The position numbers and the translations under genes are program-made. From positions 1-64,000 of the forward strand of contig CACYWQ010000011.1 in the NCBI GenBank assembly GCA_902778165.1: a DNA stretch of 64,000 nt, read 5' to 3'. Below the pieces are notes generated by a model. The model saw only the letters and a list, made by a program, of their open reading frames with translations. It ran no database searches and had not been told where the DNA came from. Position 1 is the stretch's first letter; each line of letters begins with the position of its first letter. Below are positions 44,236 to 54,194 of this stretch, piece by piece. Origin of the DNA: an uncultured Lachnospiraceae bacterium. GTDB lineage: Bacteria > Bacillota > Clostridia > Lachnospirales > Lachnospiraceae.

Positions 44236-45501
44236 ATGGGAATGACAATGACACAGAAGATCCTGGCTGCGCATGCGAATCTTGCAAGCGTTGAGGCAGG
44301 ACAGTTGATAGAGGCTAAGCTTGATTTGGTGCTTGGTAATGACATTACTTCGCCTGTGGCTATTCATGAGATGGACAAGATGAAGGTAAACGGAGTGTTT
44401 GACAAAGACAAGATCGCACTCGTTCCTGACCATTTCGTGCCTAATAAGGATATTAAGTCTGCAGAGCATTGTAAGTGCGTCAGAGAGTTTGCCAAGAAGA
44501 ACGATATCACCAATTATTTCGAAGTGGGCCAGATGGGTATTGAGCATGCGCTATTACCTGAGAAAGGCTTGACTGTAGCCGGTGATGTGATCATCGGTGC
44601 CGATTCGCATACATGTACATACGGTGCAGTTGGTGCATTCTCAACAGGTGTGGGAAGCACTGATATGGCTGCAGGTATGGCTACGGGTATGGCATGGTTT
44701 AAGGTACCTTCGGCTATTAAGTTCGTACTTAAGAATAAGCCTGCCAAGTGGGTAAGCGGTAAGGATATTATCCTTCATATCATTGGCAAGATCGGCGTGG
44801 ACGGTGCGCTGTATAAGTCTATGGAATTTACCGGAGACGGAATACAGTATCTTACCATGGACGATAGATTTACGATTGCCAATATGGCTATTGAAGCAGG
44901 CGGTAAGAACGGTATATTCCCGGTTGATGATCTCTGCCTTGAATACATTAAGGAACACAGCAACAGACAGCCTGTTATATACGAGGCTGATGCTGATGCT
45001 ATATATGATGAAGTTATAGAGATAGACCTCTCTGCACTTCGCCCTACTGTTGCTTATCCTCATCTGCCAGAGAATACCAAGACAATCGATGAGGCAGTTA
45101 AGGATGATCTTGCAATAGATCAGGTGGTTATCGGTTCTTGTACAAACGGTCGTATGGATGACCTTAGAATCGCGGCTTCAATACTTAAGGGTAAGAAGGT
45201 TGCTGAGGGAATGAGACTTATCGTTATCCCTGGCACACAGAAGATATATCTGGATGCAATGGAAGAAGGACTTATCCGTACATTCATAGAAGCGGGCGGT
45301 GTTGTATCAACACCCACATGCGGACCTTGTCTTGGCGGATATATGGGTATCCTTGCTGAGAATGAGAGATGTGTCTCAACAACTAACCGTAACTTCGTAG
45401 GACGTATGGGACATATAAGCAGTGAGATATATCTGGCGTCTCCCGCAGTAGCTGCGGCAAGTGCCATTGCAGGTAAGATAGCAGACCCCGAGACAGTATA
45501 G
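44236..45501 (+). CDS. leuC: 3-isopropylmalate dehydratase large subunit
   Basis: 421 aa, the aconitase-superfamily subunit carrying the 4Fe-4S cluster, with cysteines in GSCTNGR and in CGPCLGG near the end, and [22 protein letters not shown]. With LeuD converts 2- to 3-isopropylmalate in leucine synthesis. The short form is the archaeal/clostridial type. GGAGG precedes the ATG; leuD follows after 18 bases. No leuA or leuB in the window. Confidence 0.95.
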   Translation: MGMTMTQKILAAHANLASVEAGQLIEAKLDLVLGNDITSPVAIHEMDKMKVNGVFDKDKIALVPDHFVPNKDIKSAEHCKCVREFAKKNDITNYFEVGQMGIEHALLPEKGLTVAGDVIIGADSHTCTYGAVGAFSTGVGSTDMAAGMATGMAWFKVPSAIKFVLKNKPAKWVSGKDIILHIIGKIGVDGALYKSMEFTGDGIQYLTMDDRFTIANMAIEAGGKNGIFPVDDLCLEYIKEHSNRQPVIYEADADAIYDEVIEIDLSALRPTVAYPHLPENTKTIDEAVKDDLAIDQVVIGSCTNGRMDDLRIAASILKGKKVAEGMRLIVIPGTQKIYLDAMEEGLIRTFIEAGGVVSTPTCGPCLGGYMGILAENERCVSTTNRNFVGRMGHISSEIYLASPAVAAASAIAGKIADPETV

Positions 45502-45519
45502 AAAACAGGAGATTAATAT

Positions 45520-46008
45520 ATGAATAACGCACACGGTAAGGTGATCAAATACGGAGATAATGTTGATACGGACGTTATAATACCCGCAAGGTATCTTAAC
45601 AGTTCGGATCCTAAGGAACTTGCTACACATTGTATGGAGGACCTTGATAAGGATTTCTTAAGCAAGTTAGAGCCCGGTGATATTATGGTGGCTGAGAAGA
45701 ACTTCGGCTGCGGCTCATCAAGAGAGCATGCACCCATTGCCATTAAGGCATGCGGTATAAGCTGTGTAATAGCTGAGACTTTCGCCAGAATATTCTACAG
45801 AAATGCGATCAATATCGGCCTTCCTATCATAGAATGTCCCGAGGCTGTTGCTGGAATAAATGACGGCGATGAGGTAACTGTTGATTTCGACAGCGGTATC
45901 ATCACCAATGTGACCAAGGGTACATCATTTAAGGGACAGCCCTTCCCTGAATTCATGCAGAAGATCATTGATGCAGAGGGCCTTGTTAATTATATCAACG
46001 CCAAGTAA
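45520..46008 (+). CDS. leuD: 3-isopropylmalate dehydratase small subunit
   Basis: 162 aa, swivel domain of the dehydratase. The active-site segment [12 protein letters not shown] and [11 protein letters not shown] are intact. An ACAGGAG site precedes the ATG, and the gene is coupled to leuC. The next gene, ruvB, starts 62 bases later with a weak ribosome-binding site. Confidence 0.95.
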   Translation: MNNAHGKVIKYGDNVDTDVIIPARYLNSSDPKELATHCMEDLDKDFLSKLEPGDIMVAEKNFGCGSSREHAPIAIKACGISCVIAETFARIFYRNAINIGLPIIECPEAVAGINDGDEVTVDFDSGIITNVTKGTSFKGQPFPEFMQKIIDAEGLVNYINAK

Positions 46009-46069
46009 GAGAGCTGTTACAGACCAAGGAGTTTATTGCCTCAGGTAATGTCAGTTGCTCATTAAGACC

Positions 46070-47062
46070 ATGGAACGTAAGATACTTAATACATCGGTTC
46101 AGGCCGATGATGTCAAAAACGAGAATATATTAAGACCTCAGTTTCTTAAGGACTATATAGGCCAGGAGAAGATCAAGGAGTCGATGAAGATCTACATAGA
46201 TGCGGCATCGAAGCGAGGTGAAAGCCTTGATCACGTGCTTCTGTACGGACCTCCCGGACTTGGTAAGACTACACTTGCCTGCATATTGGCCAATGAGATG
46301 AGTGTAAATATCAAGATCACATCAGGTCCTGCAATAGAGAAACCGGGTGAACTTGCGGCCATATTAAGTAAGCTAAGAGACGGCGATATATTGTTTATCG
46401 ATGAGATACACAGACTTAACAGACAGGTTGAGGAAGTGTTATATCCGGCGATGGAAGACTATGCCATAGATGTTGTTACGGGTGTTGGACCGGATGCGAG
46501 AAGCTACAGACTTAAGCTTGCGCATTTTACATTGATTGGTGCAACCACAAGAGCCGGAATGCTTACGGCACCGCTTCGTGATAGGTTCGGAATGATCCAT
46601 AAGCTGGAGTTCTATAATCCTAAGGAACTTAAGACCATTATCGTTAATTCGGCTGACAGGCTCGGTATCGATATCGATGATAAGGGCGCATATGAGATGG
46701 CAAGGAGAAGCCGCGGGACGCCGCGTATTGCCAACAGACTTCTTAAAAGAGTCAGGGATTACGCTCAGGTTAAATACGACGGAGTTATAACTGAGGATGT
46801 TGCATCCGAAGTACTCAATATCTTAGAAGTTGATTCTCTCGGACTTGATAAGACAGACAGAAATATTCTTACAACAATCATAGATAAATTCTCGGGCGGT
46901 CCGGTAGGTCTTGATACATTGGCTGCCACGATCGGAGAAGATTCGGGAACCATAGAGGATGTGTATGAACCTTTCCTGCTTATGAACGGCTTCCTTAACA
47001 GAACACCCAAGGGAAGATGCGTTACGGAAGAGGCTTATAGGCATCTGGGCATAGTACAATAA
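46070..47062 (+). CDS. ruvB: Holliday junction branch migration helicase RuvB
   Basis: 330 aa. AAA+ motor that acts with RuvA. Walker A GPPGLGKT, Walker [10 protein letters not shown], sensor GATTRAG and arginine finger region APLRDRFGM, with a C-terminal winged helix. ATG 46070 ([11 protein letters not shown]) is taken; a TTG at 46055 in the same frame is possible and there is no strong ribosome-binding site for either. ruvA is 7.6 kb upstream, unlike the usual ruvAB pair. Confidence 0.94.
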   Translation: MERKILNTSVQADDVKNENILRPQFLKDYIGQEKIKESMKIYIDAASKRGESLDHVLLYGPPGLGKTTLACILANEMSVNIKITSGPAIEKPGELAAILSKLRDGDILFIDEIHRLNRQVEEVLYPAMEDYAIDVVTGVGPDARSYRLKLAHFTLIGATTRAGMLTAPLRDRFGMIHKLEFYNPKELKTIIVNSADRLGIDIDDKGAYEMARRSRGTPRIANRLLKRVRDYAQVKYDGVITEDVASEVLNILEVDSLGLDKTDRNILTTIIDKFSGGPVGLDTLAATIGEDSGTIEDVYEPFLLMNGFLNRTPKGRCVTEEAYRHLGIVQ

Positions 47063-47065
47063 GGC

Positions 47066-47094
47066 TTGCATTTATATATTGTTGTGGGTATAAT
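47066..47094 (+). promoter_or_regulatory. Promoter for zapA
   Basis: TTGCAT (47066-47071), 17-bp spacer, perfect TATAAT (47089-47094), starting 4 bases after the ruvB stop. The leader to the zapA ATG is about 70 bases. Confidence 0.8.
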
Positions 47095-47170
47095 GTATGT
47101 TGTGCCGACAGAATAGTTCAGACACAAGATGTTGTGCGCATGTGTGTGAGTGGAGAGTGGGAGTAAAACT

Positions 47171-47581
47171 ATGGCATTGAAGAGTGATGTTGAAGTTATA
47201 ATCGGCGGCAAGGTATATACGATAAGCGGTCAGGAGAGCGAAGAATATATACAGAAGGTAGCCTCATATATTAACGGCAAGTTCAATGAATTCGCACAGG
47301 TTGAGGGATTCAGACGGGCTAATTTCGAGAATCAGAATATTCTGATGCAGCTTAATATTGCGGATGATTATTTCAAGGAGTTAGCCAAGACCGAGGCCAT
47401 GAAGGATGAGATGGCTGCCAAGGAGAAGGAATTATATGATCTTAAGCACGATCTTGTAAATGCACAGATGAAGCTTGAGAATATGGATAAGAGCACTAAG
47501 ATCTTAAGAGATGAGATCAATGAGAAGGATAAGAAGATAATAAGACTTGAGACTGAACTTAAGGGCCTTAAGAAGTCATAA
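47171..47581 (+). CDS. zapA: Cell division protein ZapA-like
   Basis: 136 aa. ATG 47171 follows GGGAG at good spacing; a GTG at 47150 in frame is less likely. The N-terminal domain KSDVEVIIGGKVYTISGQESEEYIQKVASYIN is the ZapA fold, which cross-links FtsZ filaments at midcell, and the rest is a long coiled coil (residues 75-136) rich in Lys and Glu. Promoter upstream and terminator downstream, so it is probably a single-gene unit. Confidence 0.88.
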   Translation: MALKSDVEVIIGGKVYTISGQESEEYIQKVASYINGKFNEFAQVEGFRRANFENQNILMQLNIADDYFKELAKTEAMKDEMAAKEKELYDLKHDLVNAQMKLENMDKSTKILRDEINEKDKKIIRLETELKGLKKS

Positions 47582-47611
47582 TATATTGTTGTTAATCAAA
47601 TAATTCTAACG

Positions 47612-47637
47612 GAGGGAATCATATGGATTCCCTCTTT
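47612..47637 (+). terminator. Intrinsic terminator after zapA
   Basis: GAGGGAATC (47612-47620) pairs with GATTCCCTC (47626-47634), loop ATATG, followed by TTTG. The stem includes a GGAGGG, so it might look like a ribosome-binding site but its ATG (47622) lies inside the loop. Confidence 0.75.
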
Positions 47638-47659
47638 GTATAGTGAGGAAACATTGGGG

Positions 47660-49870
47660 ATGACTGAACTTCTATCACCTGCGGGAAATATGGAATGCCT
47701 TAAGGCTGCGGTTATTGCCGGAGCTGATGCCGTGTATCTTGCGGGCCGTAGATTCGGAGCCAGGGCAAGTGCGGAGAATTTCTCGGATGAAGAACTGATA
47801 AGCGCGCTTGATTACGCTCATACATACAACAGACGTATATATTTAACCCTCAACACCTTGATCAAAGAGAGGGAATGGAAGGATATATACAACTATGTTA
47901 AGCCTCTGTATAAGGCAGGTCTTGACGGAATCATCATCCAGGATATTGGACTTATCACATATTTACAAGAAAGATTTCCGGGACTGCCTCTTCATGCCAG
48001 CACACAGATGACTGTTACGCATACTCACAGTGCTAAGCTTCTTAAATCAATGGGCATATGTCGCGTGGTTACGGCCAGAGAGTTAAGTCTTAAGGAAATA
48101 GAAGCGATCAAGAATAATACAGGCCTGGAGTTAGAGGTATTTATTCACGGTGCGATGTGTTATTCCTATTCGGGCGCCTGTTTGTTCAGCTCGTTCTTAG
48201 GCGGTCGAAGCGGCAACAGAGGCAGATGTGCCGGCCCTTGCAGGCTTCCATATAACGGTTCGGATTATCCCCTCAGCCTTACAGATATGTGTCTTGCTGA
48301 GGATATACCTGCACTTATTGATGCGGGGATTGATTCATTCAAGATAGAAGGAAGACTTAAGAGTCCTGAATATGTCACGGGTGTCACAAAGTTATACAGA
48401 CGTTTGATCGATGAATATGTTACCACGGGCAAAAAAACGACAACTGAGGTTATTAACGATGAATTAAGCGGACTTTACCTTCGGGGCGGACATTCTTCAA
48501 GTTATCTCTATGTTCATAACAGTGCTGATATGGTATCCATGGGAAGCCCTTCGTATATAGGACCTGATGCGAATACCGAGGATAAGCTTAAGAAGTGGAG
48601 GGATGAAGCGGATATAAGAATGTCCATAAGGGCTAAAGCTCTATTTCACGTGAAACAACCGTCATCACTTACACTTATATATGACAATAATGTCAGTGTA
48701 ACGGTAACCGGAGATGTGGTGGAAGAGGCCACGGGAAGGCCTGCAACTGCGGAAGATACGGAGTCAAGAATCCGTAAGACCGGTGGAACTCCTTATGTGA
48801 TCACCGAGTGTGATATCGATATGGATGATAATTGCTTCCTTCCTGTCGTAGCATTAAATGAACTCAGAAGAAGAGCGATAGATGAACTTACTAAGGTTAG
48901 ACTTACACCATATTTAAGGACTGCGGATGCTTTAATGCCTGGTGATGAAGATTTACCCGAATCAGAGAATATTTCGGATGTTTCAGGCAAATGTTCGGAT
49001 TGTAACGCCGGAGTGACTGCATCCAAGGTTGCTGTTGATGTATCCGTTATGAGCGCAGAGCAGTTATATGCCGTATTAGGCGCCGATGTTACACCTGAGA
49101 GAATCTATATTCCTTATGATCTTATATATAGCGGTAAATTAACTTCGGATGAACTGATTAAAGCGATAAGTCACAGCACATGTGTTAACATATATATGAC
49201 TCTGCCCAGAATATACAGAAGCAGATCCGATGAATATATGGAGTCGTTCTTTGGATTTATCGAAGATAAGAAGAATGTCAGAGACTGCAATATAGAAGGT
49301 ATATTGATCAAGAACCTTGAGCAACTTAACTGTATTAAGGGAAGAGGAATAAGCAATCTTAATCTTGTAACAGACCACAGCATATATGTATGGAATAAGC
49401 ATGCGCTTAATACTGTATTGCATTATTCCGATGAAGTGACGCTGCCCCTTGAGTGCAGCCTGTATGAGGTTAAGGATGAGATTATGGGAACTGAAGCCCA
49501 TAAGCTTAATATGGTTGTCTATGGCAGAATACCGCTTATGGTAAGCGCTAATTGTTTGCTTAAGACATACGGAAAGTGCAATAACTCCGCAAACGGATTC
49601 ATAACTCCGCTTAAGGACAGATACGGCAAGAAAGAGCCTGTGTATGCCAATTGTATACACTGTTTCAATGAAATATATAATGCCGTATACACTTCGTATC
49701 ATAAGAAGTTGCATGAGATTAAAGAAATGGGAATAGGCAGATTAAGAATAGATCTGACTGATGAGAGAGCTGATGCGGCAAGGACCGTATTGGAATTCTA
49801 TAAAGGGGAAGGAAGCAATATGCCCGATGGAGAATACACAGCCGGACATATGGAAAAGGGAGCCATCTGA
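47660..49870 (+). CDS. Peptidase U32 family protein
   Basis: 736 aa from ATG 47660. N-terminal U32 domain: MTELLSPAGNMECLKAAVIAGADAVYL, and the signature region FIHGAMCYSYSGACLFSS with RCAGPCR, whose cysteines (with CIHCFNE near the end) probably hold an iron-sulfur cluster. A DUF3656-like C-terminal region follows. U32 proteins are linked to collagenase-like activity or tRNA hydroxylation (RlhA/TrhP types); this protein could be either. The stop codon overlaps the next ATG by one base, so it is coupled to the SEDS-transpeptidase gene. Confidence 0.88.
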   Translation: MTELLSPAGNMECLKAAVIAGADAVYLAGRRFGARASAENFSDEELISALDYAHTYNRRIYLTLNTLIKEREWKDIYNYVKPLYKAGLDGIIIQDIGLITYLQERFPGLPLHASTQMTVTHTHSAKLLKSMGICRVVTARELSLKEIEAIKNNTGLELEVFIHGAMCYSYSGACLFSSFLGGRSGNRGRCAGPCRLPYNGSDYPLSLTDMCLAEDIPALIDAGIDSFKIEGRLKSPEYVTGVTKLYRRLIDEYVTTGKKTTTEVINDELSGLYLRGGHSSSYLYVHNSADMVSMGSPSYIGPDANTEDKLKKWRDEADIRMSIRAKALFHVKQPSSLTLIYDNNVSVTVTGDVVEEATGRPATAEDTESRIRKTGGTPYVITECDIDMDDNCFLPVVALNELRRRAIDELTKVRLTPYLRTADALMPGDEDLPESENISDVSGKCSDCNAGVTASKVAVDVSVMSAEQLYAVLGADVTPERIYIPYDLIYSGKLTSDELIKAISHSTCVNIYMTLPRIYRSRSDEYMESFFGFIEDKKNVRDCNIEGILIKNLEQLNCIKGRGISNLNLVTDHSIYVWNKHALNTVLHYSDEVTLPLECSLYEVKDEIMGTEAHKLNMVVYGRIPLMVSANCLLKTYGKCNNSANGFITPLKDRYGKKEPVYANCIHCFNEIYNAVYTSYHKKLHEIKEMGIGRLRIDLTDERADAARTVLEFYKGEGSNMPDGEYTAGHMEKGAI

Positions 49871-52677
49871 TGTTATACGCTTATACTGAATTGTCCAAAT
49901 ATATAATGCTTGCATTTATGGTGTTATATGTTCTTGAATGCGTCCTGTATGAAGCCAAAGGTGAGAAGGATCATAAATGCGGCGGAATATTTATAAGACA
50001 GGGAATATTCATCTTATTGATTCAGGCAATAGGTTATTCAACTCTGTGTCTTAAGACGGGTAAGCTTGATTATGCTTTCTTCGGGCTTTTTGTGCAGGTA
50101 GTCATATTCGGCTGCATCGTCTTATCCAATACGATATATCCCAATATAAACAAAGCGCTTATTAACAATATGGCGCTGTTATTAAGCATAGGATTCATTA
50201 TTCTAAGCCGACTTGATTTCGATAAGGCGATCAAGCAGTTCGCTATAGTGGCGCTCTCTCTTATCATCGGAATGTTTGTACCCTTTATCATCAGAAAGAT
50301 TCCGGGACTTAAGGACATAAGTTATGTATATGCGGGAATCGGCCTGATACTGTTACTTACGGTTCTTATCTTAGGACAGGCTACCCATGGAAGTAAGATA
50401 AGTTATACAATCGGTGGAATAACATTCCAACCTTCGGAACTTGTTAAGATCCTCTATGTATTCTGTATAGCGGCTATGCTTGGCAAGGCCAAGAGCTTTG
50501 TAGATATATGTGTGGCAACAGCCGTTGCGGCAACTCATGTTCTTATTCTTGTCTTCTCAAGAGATTTAGGAAGTGCACTTATATTCTTCATAACTTATAT
50601 ATGTGTGCTGTTTATTGCAACCAGAAGCTATATCTTCTTAGGAGCCGGATTGCTAACTGGGGTAGCGGGTGCATTATTATCTTATAAGGTATTCAGACAT
50701 GTCCAGGTAAGAATCCAGGCATTCAGAGATCCCTTCACAACAATTGATAATCAGGGATATCAGATATCTCAGTCATTATTTGCATTGGGACACGGTAATT
50801 TCTTCGGTACGGGACTAAGCAAAGGCATACCGGGAGATATTCCCTTCGTTGAATCCGACTTCATCTTCTCGGCTGTAGCCGAAGAGATGGGTACCGTATT
50901 TGCAGTTTGCATGCTGCTTGTATGCTTATCAAGCTTCATCATAATGATGCGTACGTGCATGAATGCGGAGGGAAGATTTGCCAGATTATTGGCAGGCGGA
51001 TTCGGCGTTCTGTATATATTCCAGGTGTTCTTAACCGTCGGCGGCGGTATTAAGTTCATTCCTTTAACCGGAGTTACGCTTCCTTTTGTAAGCTATGGAG
51101 GAACCAGTGTACTTGCAAGCGTGATCATATTCTACGCAGTTGAAAGTGTGATCATTAAACATCGTGAAAATGAATACAAGGAATATATGGCCGCGCGTAA
51201 ACATGTTGCAGGCAGAGACTATGATTACGAAGAAGACGATGAAGCCTATGAGCCGGCCGTACGTAAGGCACGAACCGTAGAGACATGGATAACGGTAGGA
51301 ACGTTCTTGGCTGCATATCTTGCTATGATCATATATCTGTGCATATATGTGGGTACACATGAACAGGTTCTTATTACCAACTCATATAACTCAAGGCAGA
51401 AGCTTCTTGCTGCAGAGAATATCAGAGGAACCATTTATGACAGAGGCGGCAAGGTATTGGCACAGACTGTTAAGAATGAACAGGGCAAAGAAGTAAGACA
51501 ATATCCTTACGGCAATCTTTTCGCACATTCCGTCGGATTCTCAACTAAGGGTAAGTCCGGCATAGAAGCCGCGGAGAACTACTATCTGCTTAACTCCAAC
51601 ATACCTTTCTCTGAGAAAGTGGAGAATGATATGGCGGGTAAGAAGAATCCCGGTAACGATGTATATACTTCGCTTGATTACAATCTTCAGAAGGTTGCAT
51701 CCGATTCGATCGGCGTATGCAAAGGAGCAGTGATCGTATCGGAGGTTAAGACCGGAAGAATACTTGCCATGGTCAGCAAGCCTGATTTTGATCCCAATAC
51801 AGTTGCGGATAACTGGAGCCGATATACTGCCAATACCTCGGGCGATTCGGTGTTGCTTAACCGTGCTACTCAGGGATTATATGCACCGGGTTCGACATTT
51901 AAGATTGCAACCACGCTTGAATACATAAGAGAGAATCCCGATACATTTGCAGATTACACATATGATTGCAGCGGAAGATTCAAACGGGATGATATAAGCA
52001 TTAACTGTTATCACGGTTCGGTTCACGGTCATGAAGACCTTAAGGCTTCCTTTGCCAAGTCCTGTAACTCGTCCTTTGCCAATATAGGACTTAGCCTTAA
52101 CAGAGGCGAATACGGCAAGACCCTTAATAAACTCATGTTTAATCAGAAACTGCCTGTTGAACTTAACTATACGGTAAGCAATCTTGATGTGAATAAAGAT
52201 ACTACCGATGCGGAGATGGCGCAGATATCCATCGGACAGGGACCTGTGGGAATCACTCCGATTCAGCTTCATATGATCACGAATGCCATTGCTAACAAAG
52301 GAAAGGTCATGAAGCCATATATGATAGACAGGGTAATCGATGCCCACGGCAATATCCTTAAACAGAACGAACCTGAGGAGTATAAGGAACTTATGTCTGA
52401 GGATGAAGCCGCAACCTTGACGGAACTTATGACGGCTGTTGTGACCGACGGAACCGGCCGCAAACTTAAGTCTGAATACTATCAGGCTGCGGGTAAGACG
52501 GGGTCTGCCGAATTCGGTGGAGGAGCGGATGACTCCCATGCGTGGTTTACCGGATTTGCCCCTGCGGATGATCCCAAAATATCCGTGACCATCATTGTTG
52601 AGAGCATCGGTTCGGGCGGTGAGTACGCGGTGCCCATAGCCAAGAGAATTATTGACGCATATTTTGGAGTATATTAA
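49870..52677 (+). CDS. SEDS (FtsW/RodA) - penicillin-binding transpeptidase fusion
   Basis: 935 aa, both peptidoglycan activities in one chain. Residues 1-430: SEDS glycosyltransferase with about ten membrane helices, FSRDLGSAL and the GLSKGIPGDIPFVESDF loop. A linker (YKEYMAARKHVAGRDYDYEEDDEAYEP) is followed by another helix (about 475-495), then the transpeptidase domain: RGTIYDRGGKVLA, nucleophile Ser675 in STFK, Ser731-Cys-Asn733, and Lys876-Thr-Gly. The N-terminal pedestal seen in FtsI is short. Usually these are two proteins that pair as FtsW/FtsI or RodA/PBP2. Overlaps the U32 stop by one base. Confidence 0.92.
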   Translation: MLYAYTELSKYIMLAFMVLYVLECVLYEAKGEKDHKCGGIFIRQGIFILLIQAIGYSTLCLKTGKLDYAFFGLFVQVVIFGCIVLSNTIYPNINKALINNMALLLSIGFIILSRLDFDKAIKQFAIVALSLIIGMFVPFIIRKIPGLKDISYVYAGIGLILLLTVLILGQATHGSKISYTIGGITFQPSELVKILYVFCIAAMLGKAKSFVDICVATAVAATHVLILVFSRDLGSALIFFITYICVLFIATRSYIFLGAGLLTGVAGALLSYKVFRHVQVRIQAFRDPFTTIDNQGYQISQSLFALGHGNFFGTGLSKGIPGDIPFVESDFIFSAVAEEMGTVFAVCMLLVCLSSFIIMMRTCMNAEGRFARLLAGGFGVLYIFQVFLTVGGGIKFIPLTGVTLPFVSYGGTSVLASVIIFYAVESVIIKHRENEYKEYMAARKHVAGRDYDYEEDDEAYEPAVRKARTVETWITVGTFLAAYLAMIIYLCIYVGTHEQVLITNSYNSRQKLLAAENIRGTIYDRGGKVLAQTVKNEQGKEVRQYPYGNLFAHSVGFSTKGKSGIEAAENYYLLNSNIPFSEKVENDMAGKKNPGNDVYTSLDYNLQKVASDSIGVCKGAVIVSEVKTGRILAMVSKPDFDPNTVADNWSRYTANTSGDSVLLNRATQGLYAPGSTFKIATTLEYIRENPDTFADYTYDCSGRFKRDDISINCYHGSVHGHEDLKASFAKSCNSSFANIGLSLNRGEYGKTLNKLMFNQKLPVELNYTVSNLDVNKDTTDAEMAQISIGQGPVGITPIQLHMITNAIANKGKVMKPYMIDRVIDAHGNILKQNEPEEYKELMSEDEAATLTELMTAVVTDGTGRKLKSEYYQAAGKTGSAEFGGGADDSHAWFTGFAPADDPKISVTIIVESIGSGGEYAVPIAKRIIDAYFGVY

Positions 52678-52686
52678 AATAGTTAT

Positions 52687-52992
52687 ATGATGCGTTTTCA
52701 TAAGGAAATGTATGTCGCACCGTCTGTCAAGAACGTTTTAAAGACCAGATGGAAGCTTCGTACGGGAAGAGGAAGCTTAAATATATATGTGATCGTGCTT
52801 AATCACGACAGCAAGAAGATTGAGTACTTCCACAATGGGATGCTTAAGCAGAAGATTCTGCATAACAGAGACCTGTATATCGTGGGCTTGGCGCGCAGTG
52901 GTCAAGAGTGCATGGAACTTATAGAACGCATGATGCAGGATGCATACGAAGCAACCGGTGAATATGACATATATAAGTACATGAAGGATTAA
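52687..52992 (+). CDS. Small conserved-looking protein of unknown function
   Basis: 101 aa, basic, mixed alpha/beta (KTRWKLRTGRGSLNIYVIVLNHDSKKIEYFHNG). No membrane segment or cysteine cluster and no family I recognise. Start is ATG 52687 or 52690; the ribosome-binding site is weak. It sits 9 bases after the SEDS-transpeptidase gene and 1 base before the DUF2953 gene, so it is probably translated with its neighbours. Confidence 0.7.
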   Translation: MMRFHKEMYVAPSVKNVLKTRWKLRTGRGSLNIYVIVLNHDSKKIEYFHNGMLKQKILHNRDLYIVGLARSGQECMELIERMMQDAYEATGEYDIYKYMKD

Positions 52993-52993
52993 T

Positions 52994-53758
52994 ATGGCGC
53001 TGTTTCTGACAATACTTAAGATAATCGGCATAGTCCTGTTAAGCATTTTGGCGCTTGCACTTCTGATGATATTCATAATCCTGTTTGTGCCTGTCAGATA
53101 CAGGATTAAGGGAAGATATGATGAGGAAGTATATTTAAGGGCAAGAATGTCGTATCTGTTGCAACTTTTCGCACTTACAGCGACATATACGGATAAGCTT
53201 AAGGTCATACTAAGGATCATAATCATACCGGTTAAGCTGTTTCCTAAGAAGAATAAGCCTAATAAGAGCGAATCGACAGAGCCTGAATCTGATAATGGTA
53301 AAACGAGCGCAACTGAGACTAAGGCCGGCGAAGGCAGTGAGTCGACCGGGGCGAACAGTGAAGGCCATAAATCAGATAATAAAGAGAAGCTTAATAAGTT
53401 TAAAGAATATATTGACTTACTTAATGAACCCGAGACCCTTGCCGCATGGGATGTTTGCAAGTATAGGCTTAGCAAGTTGATCAAGGCTGTAGTGCCTAAG
53501 GATATTGATATAAGAGTAAGGTACGGTTTGGATGATCCGTTCATTACATCGGTCATAATGGCCTTTTACAATGTTTTCTATGCATATATAGGTCCGGGAC
53601 TTAGTATAGAGCCTGTCTATACCGGTAAGGCAATGGAAGTATACGGAACTGTCAGAGGCAGAATAATGGCGGCTCCGGTGCTGTGGCAGGCGCTTATGGT
53701 ATTGCTTAATAAGGATTGCAGAAGATTTATCAAGAGATTTAAGAAGTTAAGGAAGTAA
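52994..53758 (+). CDS. DUF2953 family membrane protein
   Basis: 254 aa. One or two N-terminal membrane helices (residues 5-30), then FVPVRYRIKG, the DUF2953 start motif, a Lys/Ser/Glu-rich low-complexity linker (about 80-130) and a C-terminal part (DIDIRVRYGLDDPFITSVIMAFYNVFYAYIGPGLSIEPVYTGKAM). In B. subtilis the homologue ytfI sits beside ytfJ, as here with the next gene. Role unknown, sporulation-associated by neighbour. Confidence 0.82.
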   Translation: MALFLTILKIIGIVLLSILALALLMIFIILFVPVRYRIKGRYDEEVYLRARMSYLLQLFALTATYTDKLKVILRIIIIPVKLFPKKNKPNKSESTEPESDNGKTSATETKAGEGSESTGANSEGHKSDNKEKLNKFKEYIDLLNEPETLAAWDVCKYRLSKLIKAVVPKDIDIRVRYGLDDPFITSVIMAFYNVFYAYIGPGLSIEPVYTGKAMEVYGTVRGRIMAAPVLWQALMVLLNKDCRRFIKRFKKLRK

Positions 53759-53773
53759 TAGGAGAATTGTGAG

Positions 53774-54166
53774 ATGAGCAACTTCAGTACTACAATGGAG
53801 ACACTACTTAAGAACGTGGACAGCGTATTGTCTACCAAGACCGTGGTTGGTGAAGCCAAGCAGGTGGGAGATACCGTTATCATCCCTCTTGTGGATGTAT
53901 CTTTCGGTATAGCTGCAGGCGGTAACAGCGGAGATCGCAAGAACGGTGCCGGCGGCGGATTGACAGGTAAGATGACACCTTCTGCAGTACTTGTTATTAA
54001 GGATGGTCATACCAAACTTGTGAATATTAAGAATCAGGATACTCTTACCAAGATCGTGGATCTGGTGCCTGATATACTTGATAAGATATCGACTAAGAAG
54101 GCTGATATGCCTGATGCCGATGAAGCAACCGATATTGCATTTCCTGAGAGGAAGAAAGAGGAATAA
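53774..54166 (+). CDS. ytfJ: GerW (YtfJ) family sporulation protein
   Basis: 130 aa. Core VIIPLVDVSFGIAAGGNSGDRKN with GGGLTGKMTPSAVLVIKDG, then a helix and an acidic end. YtfJ/GerW is a spore protein needed for normal germination in B. subtilis. GGAG precedes the ATG, 15 bases after the DUF2953 gene. Supports a sporulating lineage, although many Lachnospiraceae keep such genes without spores having been seen. Confidence 0.9.
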   Translation: MSNFSTTMETLLKNVDSVLSTKTVVGEAKQVGDTVIIPLVDVSFGIAAGGNSGDRKNGAGGGLTGKMTPSAVLVIKDGHTKLVNIKNQDTLTKIVDLVPDILDKISTKKADMPDADEATDIAFPERKKEE

Positions 54167-54194
54167 TCAGGGCCGCTTATACGGAGCATAGATT

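Noticed and set aside
43772-44236. Plus-strand open frame of 154 codons overlapping the chemoreceptor end
   Set aside because: Arg/Leu-rich composition of a shifted frame, spans the terminator at 44095 and runs up to leuC.
47611-47660. GGAGGG plus ATG at 47622 as the U32 gene start
   Set aside because: GGAGGG lies in the zapA terminator stem and the ATG in its loop; the reading frame from it is not that of the U32 gene.
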